A stretch of 64,000 bases of DNA, taken from Sphingobacterium puteale. Lineage in GTDB: Bacteria; Bacteroidota; Bacteroidia; Sphingobacteriales; Sphingobacteriaceae. The notes below the pieces were generated by a model, which ran no database searches, had not been told where the DNA came from, and worked only from the letters and a program-made list of their open reading frames with translations. Of this stretch, positions 1 through 8,798 are shown in pieces; positions within the stretch are counted from its first letter, which is position 1; every line of letters starts with the position of its first letter. The DNA is taken from the NCBI RefSeq assembly GCF_003627955.1, contig NZ_RBWS01000004.1:186001-250000 (forward strand), in the 5' to 3' direction. The position numbers and the translations under genes were made by a program.

Positions 1-714
1 AAAAGTCCAGTCCCACTGCATATACAAGCAGAAAATCTACTGCGGGAGTTAATAAAACAACCGGAATATATTGAGGGGAAAATGTTGCCCAATGAAATAG
101 AGCTAGCCAAACGTCTGGCTATTTCCCGTTCTACTCTGCGTCTGGCGATTAATAAGCTGGTTTATGAGGAGCTATTGATCCGGAAGAAAGGTATCGGTAC
201 AAAGGTTGCAAGCACCAAATTCAGTTCGAAATCCAAAAATTGGCTAAGTTTTTCACAAGAAATGAAAAACCGTGGTATCGAGGTTAAGAATTTTGAGCTT
301 CATGTGAGCTGGGTAGTGCCCGATAAGGCCATTACAAAATTTTTTGCGGTCGATGAAGATCAAAAGCTATTAAAGCTGGAACGGTTACGTGGTAAAAAAG
401 ATGATCCGTTCGTCTATTTTACATCTTATTTTCATCCTCGTATTGGACTGACAGGTGACGAAGATTTTAAACGTCCGCTCTATGAAATATTGGAGACCGA
501 TTACCATGTTGTTGCTGATCTTTCGCAAGAAGAAATAGACGCCGTTGCAGCCAATAAATTTATCGCAGACAAACTCGAAATCAATATTGGTGACCCGATC
601 TTATCGCGCAAACGTTTTGTTTTCGATCAGTCCGGAAAGCCAATTGAATATAATCTGGGATTCTATCGCGCCGAGAGCTTTACCTATACCGTGGAGAGTC
701 GAAGAGATTATTAA
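1..714 (+). CDS. GntR-family transcriptional regulator (HutC type), 5' end cut by window
   Basis: DNA-binding transcriptional repressor or activator of the GntR superfamily. The frame is open from base 1, so the gene begins upstream of the window; 237 codons are visible. The first ATG in frame is at 82, but the residues before it (LHIQAENLLRELI, then the YIEG stretch) are the first helix of a GntR winged helix, so 82 is not the true start. The winged helix-turn-helix continues through KMLPNEIELAKRLAISRSTL and the wing KKGIGTKV. The rest fits a UTRA ligand-binding domain, ending with the typical KPIEYNLGFYRAESFTY strand. A hairpin follows the stop. The neighbours are a broken glycosidase and a GH92 mannosidase, so a sugar or sugar-phosphate ligand is possible, but this is inference from position only. 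Confidence 0.9.
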   Translation, partial: KSPVPLHIQAENLLRELIKQPEYIEGKMLPNEIELAKRLAISRSTLRLAINKLVYEELLIRKKGIGTKVASTKFSSKSKNWLSFSQEMKNRGIEVKNFELHVSWVVPDKAITKFFAVDEDQKLLKLERLRGKKDDPFVYFTSYFHPRIGLTGDEDFKRPLYEILETDYHVVADLSQEEIDAVAANKFIADKLEINIGDPILSRKRFVFDQSGKPIEYNLGFYRAESFTYTVESRRDY

Positions 715-719
715 TAGAA

Positions 720-756
720 GAATTGATCCAGTTATCATAAGCTACTGGATCAATTC
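720..756. terminator. Bidirectional terminator-like hairpin
   Basis: A perfect 13-bp inverted repeat (GAATTGATCCAGT at 720-732 and its complement at 744-756) with an 11-nt loop. It sits between the convergent GntR gene and the glycosidase pseudogene. There is no long T tract on either side, so termination strength is uncertain. Confidence 0.6.
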
Positions 757-775
757 ATCCGTAGATTGAATGTGG

Positions 776-1865
776 CTACTCGGCCGTTTCTGCGGCCCAT
801 TGACGGAGTAGTGCGATTGCTTTGCTCAATACACCTGCCGAGCCTTTGAATTTGCCCGATCCGCTCGGCACATCGTTTTTGCCGTACCATTCGTAAAAAC
901 CTTTGTTCTTCACCACACGATCAATCATTGGCCCTAACTCGTCGTAGGCTTCCTGATAAAAGCGGTTGCGTACTAGTTGCTGGATCATTCTACCGCCAAA
1001 CCAGGTCCAGTCCCCGCCATTTTGATAGTGATAAGGCTCTGCCATCCAACCTTTGAAAAAGCCGGCTGGGTAGGTTGGATAGAGTGTAAGACCTATGCTC
1101 GGCATACCCGACAAACGGACATTTTCCAACATCTGTCTATTTACCGTTTTTATTTCGTTTCGTTTAAGCAGTCCGGCTTCGATCGCAATTGCCGTACCTC
1201 CATGGTAATGGATTTGATTTTCATCAAAGCCTTTTGGTAGACGAGAGTGCACCCCAGTCGGCTGTCATGGCGCCCCAGAGGAGACCGTATGTCGCATTGA
1301 ACCGTTCTCGCCTGAGGTAGTTCAACATCAGCTGTATGCGTTCTTTGACCGAAAGTCCACCAATGGATTCGTCAAGAATGCCATAATCTTTGGTTTTCTG
1401 TATATACTTGCTCAGTAGCTGAATCAGCGAAGTCTCTTGGTCGGTTTCGACAGTATTTTTAAAGCCGACATGATCGGGTGCATTTTTCGAATAATAAGGT
1501 GTATCATCATGCCAGGTGAAATCTTTCTTGAGCACATAGCCGTCTACCATTTCACCATTAGGTTGTTGCATCTGGAAAAACAATAGGATAGCCCCGCGAA
1601 CATCTGCTGCAGGTCTTTCTTCCAATGCCGTTTCAATAAACGTATTGAGGTCCCGTGCCCATATCTGCGAATAGCCACTTCCGGCATTAAATCCTTCTTT
1701 GATGACCTGTCTGGCTAGGCTATCCACATATTTTAACTTCGGATCGGCTAAAATGGTCTGCGCAAGCTTAAGTTGGTCTCCTTTCGATGGGATTCTTTGC
1801 TGCGCAGACAGACCGCTGCTAAAAAAGATAAGCGTAAGACCGAAAAACGTTAGGTTTCTTCTCAT
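776..1865 (-). pseudogene. Broken six-hairpin glycosidase-like gene, internal deletion and frameshift
   Basis: The gene reads from 1865 with a signal peptide (MRRNLTFFGLTLIFFSSGLS, then AQQ), so the product was exported. The first part stays in frame to 1224 and ends in WGAMTADWG followed by a short unrelated tail. The second part, 1252 to 776, is in another frame and starts abruptly with LPKGFDENQIHYHGGTA, continuing through SIGLTLYPTYPAGFF, NGGDWTWFGGRM and a C-terminal KGSAGVLSKAI motif. These motifs are in the order I know from Bacteroidota six-hairpin/glucosidase-like proteins. In those proteins, from memory, a stretch including a WGV...IYDNAM region lies between the TADWG and FDEN motifs. 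It is missing here, so the lesion looks like an internal deletion that also shifted the frame near 1250, not a simple one-base slip. Family assignment is from memory of motifs. Confidence 0.75.
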
Positions 1866-2191
1866 GGAACTTTTTATTAATTGAAGTGTTTATGCATTTC
1901 AGTAGTCCAATCGCAATGGTTCGTTAGATTATTTCCAGCGCATTCAATTTGGATTGATTTTTCTGACTTAAAACTTCTTGGTTATTATTTATTATGTATG
2001 TACAAACAAAGGTGAAAAAATAACTGCTGTATAAGGCCTTTAATGAGGTGTAATTAAATTCGTAATTAAATTATTACAATATTGTGCTATTTTGACCTGC
2101 CTCTGTCTATTTTTTTTAATGATCTTTTTGCTTTCATGTTTATACATAGTTTTATTTTTTGTATGTTTGTTTTTGAACCTAATTGACAACG
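1866..2191 (+). other. Intergenic region with possible GH92 promoter
   Basis: AT-rich divergent spacer between the broken glycosidase and the GH92 gene. The only signal I see is a TATGTTTG box at 2162-2169, a perfect match to the Bacteroidota -7 consensus, on the plus strand. No good -33 TTTG lies 19-21 nt upstream, and the implied 5' leader before the ATG at 2192 would be short. No ORF or stable hairpin is evident. Confidence 0.35.
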
Positions 2192-4534
2192 ATGGCTAAG
2201 CATCTTATATTTTATTTTTTCTGCATGTTATCCAGTGTGCTACCTGCGCCAGGGCAGCAGAAAACTGATTTAACTACCTTGGTAAGACCTAATATTGGAT
2301 CTGTGCATAGCCGGTATTTTTTTTATACGCCGGCGGCAGTACCCTTTGGTATGGCCAAATTAGCACCAAGCACAAATGGAAGTTATGGCAATAAGTCCGG
2401 TTGGGAAGCTGTTGGCTATGACGATAGACACAGCTCAATCGAAGGCTTTGCTAATTTTCATGAGTTTCAGATCGGGGGAATTGTCTTCGCTCCATCAGTA
2501 GGTGAACTCAAAACGACTCCGGGTAAACTGGAACAGCCGCAAAGTGGCTACCGCTCATCATTTGATAAAAAAGATGAATTTGCCACATCAGGTTATTATC
2601 GGGTGAAACTGAAAGATTACGGAATCCTTGCCGAACTAACGGCGACAAAAAGGGTCGGCTTCCATCGTTATACCTTTCCGAAAACAGATGCGGCCAACCT
2701 AATATTTGATATTGGACATGTGATGGGCGAGAGCGGGCCAGTGGTCGATGCTGAAGTAAATTACGAAAATCAATGTGTATGGGGATACGTGGTGACAAAC
2801 CCGGTATATGTCCAAAAATATCAACAAGGCGCTACTGTAAAGATGTATTTCTTTGCAGAAGTCAGCAAGCGACCAAAATCTTACGGGACATTTAAGGACG
2901 ACGCGATTTTTGAGGAAAAGAAGAACATAAGGGGGAAAGGAGCTGGACTGTTTTTGCGATTCGATACAGGGTCGGATGAATCCATCACCATCAAAACCGG
3001 TTTGTCCTATACCTCTGTAGATAACGCACGGTTAAACTTGCAGCATGAGGCAAAGGGGCTGACATTTGATAAAACGAAATCCGAAGCACTGAAGACCTGG
3101 AATAATGAAATGGGAAGGATATTGGTGGAAGGTGGTAAAAAAGAGGACCGCGTTAAATTTTATACCGGATTATATCATGCCTTACTTGGACGGGGCCTTG
3201 CCAGTGATATCAATGGGGCTTATCCAAAAAATGATGGCTCAGTAGGCCAGATTGCGTTAAATGCGCAAGGAAAACCTATACATCAGCACTATAATACCGA
3301 TGCGATCTGGGGGGCATTTTGGAACCTGACACAACTCTGGTCCATAGCCTATCCTGATTATTACAACGATTGGGTACAGAGCCAACTCCTGGTATATCGC
3401 GATGCGGGCTGGCTTGGGGACGGTATTGCCAATAGTAAATATGTCTCCGGTGTGGGTACCAATTTTACGGGATTGGCGATTGCTGCTGCCTATAATGTCG
3501 GGATCCGGAATTACGACACGAATTTTGCCTATGAAGCTGTGCGGAAAAATGAACTAGAATCACAGGGGCGCATTCCGGGAGCAGGGAAGCTTGATGTTGG
3601 GGTATTTGTCGATAAAGGTTATTCTCCCTATATTCAGGACAATACCAGTAGTCCCGAATTATTGACCACTGGATCACCTTTTGGTGCTTCCCATACCTTG
3701 GAATATGCATTTTCGGCCGCAGCTGCAGCGCAATATGCAAAATCACTGGGCCGTGATGCAGACTACAAAAAACTTCATGAACTTTCAACTGCCTGGAAAG
3801 GATTATACGATCCATCGACTAAGTTCATGCGGCCAAAAGACAGTTTGGGGAAATTTATTCCAAATTTTAATCCTTATCAACCTTGGCGTGGTTTTCAGGA
3901 GGGAAACGCCTGGCAGTATACGTTTTATGTGCCACATGTTCCGCAGGAATTGGTTAAGCTCGTCGGAAAGGATCTATTCAATCAACGCTTGGACAGTATA
4001 TTTACAGTATCACAAAAGAATGTTTTTGGTGGTGGAACCCATATCGATGCCTTTGCTGGAATTGAAAGCTTATATAACCATGGAAATCAGCCCAACTTGC
4101 ATATCTCCTGGTTGTTTTATTTCTCAGGGAGACCTGACCTGAGCCAAAAATGGGTGCGGGCGATTTCAAATGAATTTTATGGTACTGATCCTATACACGG
4201 TTATGGCTATGGACAGGATGAAGATCAGGGACAATTGGGGGCTTGGTATGTTTTATCGGGGATCGGGTTATTCGACGTAAGAAGTCTAACGACAGAAAAT
4301 CCGGCATTTCAGATCGGCGCGCCTTTATTTGATAAAATTACCATACAGCTTCCCAAGGCATTACGAAAAAATAAATTCACGATTCAGGTTGAAAAAGAGG
4401 CCCCGGATAGCTATTATGTTGATCAGATCCGACTGAATAATAAAGCCTGGACCGGATGGCAACTTCCCGTTGACCAACTGGTTAAAGGTGGTGTCATGAC
4501 GCTGAGCTTAAAAAGTAATGCGCGTGGAAACTAA
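2192..4534 (+). CDS. Glycoside hydrolase family 92 alpha-mannosidase, exported
   Basis: Predicted exo-acting alpha-mannosidase (780 residues) that removes mannose from glycans outside the cytoplasm. The N-terminus from the ATG at 2192 is a signal peptide (MAKHLIFYFFCMLSSVLPAP, then GQQ); a longer frame from a TTG at 2183 only adds three residues. GH92 landmarks appear in order: VRPNIGSVHSRYFFYTPAAVPFGMAKLAPST near the N-terminus, a DAIWGAFWNLTQLWSIAYPD region mid-protein, NHGNQPNLHISWLF, and the C-terminal GQDEDQGQLGAWYVLSGIGLF. In the last motif acidic residues are typically catalytic or calcium-binding. The usual GNDDCGQMSAWYV form is altered to GQDEDQGQLGAWYV. The gene stands alone, divergent from the broken glycosidase. 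The family call is firm; linkage specificity cannot be read from sequence. Confidence 0.9.
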   Translation: MAKHLIFYFFCMLSSVLPAPGQQKTDLTTLVRPNIGSVHSRYFFYTPAAVPFGMAKLAPSTNGSYGNKSGWEAVGYDDRHSSIEGFANFHEFQIGGIVFAPSVGELKTTPGKLEQPQSGYRSSFDKKDEFATSGYYRVKLKDYGILAELTATKRVGFHRYTFPKTDAANLIFDIGHVMGESGPVVDAEVNYENQCVWGYVVTNPVYVQKYQQGATVKMYFFAEVSKRPKSYGTFKDDAIFEEKKNIRGKGAGLFLRFDTGSDESITIKTGLSYTSVDNARLNLQHEAKGLTFDKTKSEALKTWNNEMGRILVEGGKKEDRVKFYTGLYHALLGRGLASDINGAYPKNDGSVGQIALNAQGKPIHQHYNTDAIWGAFWNLTQLWSIAYPDYYNDWVQSQLLVYRDAGWLGDGIANSKYVSGVGTNFTGLAIAAAYNVGIRNYDTNFAYEAVRKNELESQGRIPGAGKLDVGVFVDKGYSPYIQDNTSSPELLTTGSPFGASHTLEYAFSAAAAAQYAKSLGRDADYKKLHELSTAWKGLYDPSTKFMRPKDSLGKFIPNFNPYQPWRGFQEGNAWQYTFYVPHVPQELVKLVGKDLFNQRLDSIFTVSQKNVFGGGTHIDAFAGIESLYNHGNQPNLHISWLFYFSGRPDLSQKWVRAISNEFYGTDPIHGYGYGQDEDQGQLGAWYVLSGIGLFDVRSLTTENPAFQIGAPLFDKITIQLPKALRKNKFTIQVEKEAPDSYYVDQIRLNNKAWTGWQLPVDQLVKGGVMTLSLKSNARGN

Positions 4535-4627
4535 GTGGTAGACGAAGAGTTCTGAAGAGCAAATGAAAATTCTGCACCGGATAGCACATTTCAAAAAACC
4601 TTTGGAACGTATATAAAATAAAAAATG

Positions 4628-4654
4628 GGGGTGTCCAAAATGATCGGACACCCC
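4628..4654 (-). terminator. Rho-independent terminator of the methionine operon
   Basis: A 9-bp GC-rich stem (GGGGTGTCC at 4628-4636 with GGACACCCC at 4646-4654) and a 9-nt loop, 25 bp past the hom stop. On the minus strand it is followed by a T-rich tract (complement of 4612-4625), so it terminates leftward transcription. Confidence 0.85.
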
Positions 4655-4679
4655 GTAGGTAGGTTGGTTTGTTGATTGC

Positions 4680-5861
4680 CTACGCGATCTCTGCAATGAA
4701 ATTGCCCTCTCGGTCCAAATCAGCCTTATGGGCAGCAATTTGTTGAAGATTAATGTGGCCAATTACATATTTGAAATCTGCTGCGTAATACCTTTCGGTG
4801 ATCTCACTGAAATTTAATTTTTCGATCAGTTGATCGTCCGTGTATCTTAAATAGACCTTGATCAGATAATCCTGGCTATAATTTAAGGCACTGGATTCTA
4901 AATGCTTTTTATATTCATAGCGGTAGCCATAACGTAGTGCTGCAATGTCGGACAGTACTGCAGAACCTGTCGGATGCCCCCCGGCGCCTTTACCGTAAAA
5001 GAATTGTTCGTCCGCAAATGCAGCTTTGACCAGCACACCGTTATTTTCATTTTCTACGTTATACAATATGCTTTCTTTGCCTACCAAACGAGGCAGTACA
5101 TAAAGCACAACTTTATTGCCATCGATCTCTTTGGCCGTAGGGATCAATTTGATTTTAAAGTTTTTTTCTTTAGCAAAACGAATATCCTGTTGGCCTAATT
5201 TGTCGATACCAATGTTGAATACATCATCTGGTTTAACATAGATCCCATAGGCGTGTGACGCGACAATACAGACTTTAAATTTAGGGTCATATCCACCGAC
5301 GTCAAGCGTAGGATCTGTTTCTGCAAAGCCAAGTTCCTGTGCTTTTTTTAATGCATCCGCATAAAGCTGGTTTTCGTTGAAAACCTTGGAAAGAATGTAG
5401 TTGGAAGATCCGTTAAAGATACCGCTGACCGAATGCAGGAGCTCATTGTCGTAATATTCTTCCAGGTTACGGATAATAGGTATACTTCCACAGACGGCTC
5501 CCTCATAAAGCAGGCTCGTTCCATATTCATGTTGAATATCTACTAGCTCTTCAAGGTGACCGGCAATCATTTTTTTATTTGCGGATACTACATTTTTGCC
5601 TGATTTCAGTGCACGTACAGTAAGCCTATAGGCCGCTTCTGCATCATCGATCAATTCGACAACCGTGTTGATTTCCGGATCATCCAAAATCGCCTCCGCA
5701 TCAGTTGAAAATAGTTCAGCGGGCAGTGAACGTTTTTTATCCGCATTTTTAATGACAAATTTCTTGATTTCCAGATTCAGATTTTTGGTTTTGATAATGT
5801 CGTAGAGACCTTGGCCGACAACACCAAATCCAAACATCCCTATCGTTAATTTATTACTCAT
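4680..5861 (-). CDS. hom: Homoserine dehydrogenase
   Basis: Reduces aspartate semialdehyde to homoserine with NAD(P)H, the branch point to methionine and threonine. The 393-residue protein is monofunctional: there is no N-terminal aspartokinase domain. The dinucleotide-binding loop is GFGVVGQGL near residue 10. The family signature region reads EGAVCGSIPIIRNLEEYYDN, then SGIFNGSSNYILSKVF, and the substrate-site LGFAETDPTLDVGGYD follows. It is the last gene of the metY-metX-hom operon, 39 bp after metX, and lies upstream of a strong terminator. It should therefore be under the SAM riboswitch and leader system at 8321-8739. Placing hom in a methionine-controlled unit directs homoserine to methionine; a second supply for threonine would be expected elsewhere. 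Confidence 0.95.
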   Translation of the reverse strand: MSNKLTIGMFGFGVVGQGLYDIIKTKNLNLEIKKFVIKNADKKRSLPAELFSTDAEAILDDPEINTVVELIDDAEAAYRLTVRALKSGKNVVSANKKMIAGHLEELVDIQHEYGTSLLYEGAVCGSIPIIRNLEEYYDNELLHSVSGIFNGSSNYILSKVFNENQLYADALKKAQELGFAETDPTLDVGGYDPKFKVCIVASHAYGIYVKPDDVFNIGIDKLGQQDIRFAKEKNFKIKLIPTAKEIDGNKVVLYVLPRLVGKESILYNVENENNGVLVKAAFADEQFFYGKGAGGHPTGSAVLSDIAALRYGYRYEYKKHLESSALNYSQDYLIKVYLRYTDDQLIEKLNFSEITERYYAADFKYVIGHINLQQIAAHKADLDREGNFIAEIA

Positions 5862-5900
5862 ATTTCTTCTTGTATGCTCTTATATTATTGTTTACTTCTC

Positions 5901-6944
5901 TTATACTAATTCGTTGATATACTCCTTCTTATTTTCTAAAAAGCTATGGATAATAGCTGACAGCCTTTTGGTCTCGATCAAAAAGCCATCGTGACCGAAG
6001 CTCGACTCGATCTCCCGGTAGCTGGCATTGGGAATATGTCGGGCAATAAATTTCTGTTCATCAATGGGGAACAATATATCTGTATTGACACCTAATACCA
6101 ATGTTGAGCAGTCGATACCAGCGAGCGCTGCTTCCAGAGATACTCTTCCGCGGGCCAGATTGTGGCTGTCCATCGCTTTTGTCAGGTAAAAGTAGCTGTA
6201 CGCATTGTAGCGTTTAACCAATTTTTCACCTTGATAATTTTGATAAGAAGCAGCTTTGTAATCATTTACTTTATTGTCATCGGTATCCCTTTGTGTATGA
6301 TCATAGGTGATATAATTGCGATAGGACAACAGCGCGATCGAACGCGCGACTTTCAGCCCTTTCGCGCCGCCATCCGGATGATTGGCATAGAAAGTCCGGT
6401 CTGCTGTGATGGCTAAACGTTGACTTTCATTAAAGGCAATGCCCCAAGGGGAATGCACTGCATTTGTACCGACAACGATGAGTTGATTGATGGCAATCGT
6501 TTTGGAAGCGGCCCATTCCAAAGCTTGTTGACCGCCCAGTGATCCGCCGATTAAAACTTCAATTTGGTTGATATCCAGATGTGCTGCGAGCAATTGATGG
6601 GCATTGACAAGATCTTTTACCGTAAATTCGGGAAAAGAAAGGTAATATGGTTGACCTGTTGCCGGATTGATGGATAGGGGATTGCTGCTTCCATAGGGCG
6701 AACCAATCACATTCGCACACACGATATAATAGTCATTGGGATTAAACAGGTCATCTGTCCCAAAAAGGCCCGGCCACCAGTCCAGCACATTGGCATTCGC
6801 TGTCAAGGCATGACAAACCCAAACTACATTGCTGCGATCTGCGTTCAGTTCTCCAAATACTTCATAGCTGATCTGTAAATCGATAAGCTCCCTGCCGTTT
6901 TCAAATACAAAAGGCTCCTGATGCTGATAAATATGCCTGCTCAT
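5901..6944 (-). CDS. metX: Homoserine O-acetyltransferase
   Basis: Cytoplasmic alpha/beta-hydrolase-fold enzyme that acetylates homoserine with acetyl-CoA, activating it for direct sulfhydrylation. Visible features in 347 residues are VVWVCHALTANANV, the oxyanion-region ANVIGSPYGSSNPLSINP, the nucleophile elbow GGSLGGQQALEW with Ser135, the aspartate region LGVNTDILFP, and the histidine in SSFGHDGFLIE. This is the MetX architecture, not the unrelated MetA type. The gene is 27 bp downstream of metY and 39 bp upstream of hom on the same strand, and the pathway order supports the function. Acetyl versus succinyl donor cannot be proven from motifs alone, but acetyl fits the metY partner. Confidence 0.95.
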   Translation of the reverse strand: MSRHIYQHQEPFVFENGRELIDLQISYEVFGELNADRSNVVWVCHALTANANVLDWWPGLFGTDDLFNPNDYYIVCANVIGSPYGSSNPLSINPATGQPYYLSFPEFTVKDLVNAHQLLAAHLDINQIEVLIGGSLGGQQALEWAASKTIAINQLIVVGTNAVHSPWGIAFNESQRLAITADRTFYANHPDGGAKGLKVARSIALLSYRNYITYDHTQRDTDDNKVNDYKAASYQNYQGEKLVKRYNAYSYFYLTKAMDSHNLARGRVSLEAALAGIDCSTLVLGVNTDILFPIDEQKFIARHIPNASYREIESSFGHDGFLIETKRLSAIIHSFLENKKEYINELV

Positions 6945-6971
6945 GATGTTTAAATTTAGGAATGCATTTGA

Positions 6972-8288
<1,317 letters not shown>

Positions 8289-8320
8289 TCAGATTTTAAG
8301 GGTTCAAAAAAAGTATTCAT

Positions 8321-8360
8321 AAGAAAAAAAGAAAGCATACACACCTGTTGAAAAGGTCTG
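8321..8360 (-). terminator. Leader terminator (attenuator) upstream of metY
   Basis: On the minus strand, CAGACCT (8360-8354) can pair with AGGTGTG (8346-8340), a 7-bp stem with one G-G mismatch and a 7-nt loop. Five bases later comes a long T-rich run (complement of 8321-8334). It lies between the stop of the Met-rich leader ORF and metY, where an attenuator terminator is expected. Segment CGCACCT at 8415-8409, just after the Met codons, can also pair with AGGTGTG (7 bp, one G-U), giving an alternative fold. Function is inference. Confidence 0.6.
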
Positions 8361-8395
8361 CTAATATCGTGATCCGGGAAAAAGGAAAATGATTC

Positions 8396-8530
8396 TTAAC
8401 AAGTTGGAAGGTGCGTATGCATGCGCATTCGCATAGACATGACCTTGCTATATGTCGCTTCTTTACCTGTTAGCGGGTTTGTCTGAAACAAACCTAGATT
8501 GTTGATGGTTTTCTGTAATGTAATAATCAT
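8396..8530 (-). CDS. Methionine-rich leader peptide of the met operon (44 aa)
   Basis: Short ORF from ATG at 8530 to TAA at 8396, lying between the SAM-I aptamer and the leader terminator. The C-terminal part reads VMSMRMRMHTHLPTC, with four Met codons in eight (at 8438-8440, 8432-8434, 8426-8428 and 8420-8422). Such a run before methionine biosynthesis genes is what a ribosome-stalling attenuator would need. A 7-bp hairpin (GGTTTGT at 8494-8488 with ACAAACC at 8482-8476) lies inside the ORF. AAGGT at 8446-8442 before the Met run can pair with ACCTT at 8412-8408 after it. The start codon is one base after the P1 3' strand of the riboswitch. Translation is not proven; an internal start at the Met run (14 aa) is an alternative. 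Confidence 0.6.
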   Translation of the reverse strand: MIITLQKTINNLGLFQTNPLTGKEATYSKVMSMRMRMHTHLPTC

Positions 8531-8531
8531 T

Positions 8532-8658
8532 GTCTTATTTCATTTATATGCTCCAAAACGATATTGCTTTGGACAGGATTTGGCACCTTTTCAACCAAAT
8601 TGAAGGTTGCCAGTGGGTCATAGAGCCAGTCTCTCGCCACTTCTTTATAAATCAAGAC
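8532..8658 (-). promoter_or_regulatory. SAM-I (S-box) riboswitch upstream of metY
   Basis: On the minus strand the conserved SAM-I core is readable: AAGAAGTGGCGAGAGACTGG, then CTCTATGACCCACTGGCAACC, a P3 hairpin closed by ACCTT/AAGGT, GGTGCC and the J3/4-like AAATCCTG. P4 is TCCAAA (8573-8568) with TTTGGA (8557-8552). P1 can be formed by ATTTAT (8652-8647) with ATAAAT (8547-8542), extended by GTCTT (8658-8654) with AAGAC (8536-8532) across a bulge. S-adenosylmethionine binding to this class normally turns expression off. P1 ends directly before the leader ORF start, so control of leader translation is likely, but that is inference. Confidence 0.9.
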
Positions 8659-8707
8659 CTGCTGATTAAGGAAGGTGTTGATTAGAAATCTTCATCTGAA
8701 GACATTG

Positions 8708-8739
8708 CAAATATAAACTTCTTTTCTATTAATGCAAAA
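8708..8739 (-). promoter_or_regulatory. Promoter of the metY-metX-hom operon
   Basis: Minus-strand -7 box TATATTTG (complement of 8708-8715), a perfect TAnnTTTG match. A -33 TTTTG (complement of 8735-8739) sits 19 nt upstream, which is the normal Bacteroidota spacing. Transcription would start near 8700, about 40 nt before the riboswitch P1, giving a leader of roughly 420 nt. Confidence 0.75.
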
Positions 8740-8798
8740 GAAAATCATTTTTTTAATTAAAACTATCTAATAAATACATCTTCGCCATCGCTCTTCTA

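Noticed and set aside
8540..8573. Hairpin TCCAAA/TTTGGA as the riboswitch terminator
   Set aside because: It fits P4 of the SAM-I aptamer and is not followed by a T run; the terminator-like hairpin is further downstream at 8321-8360.
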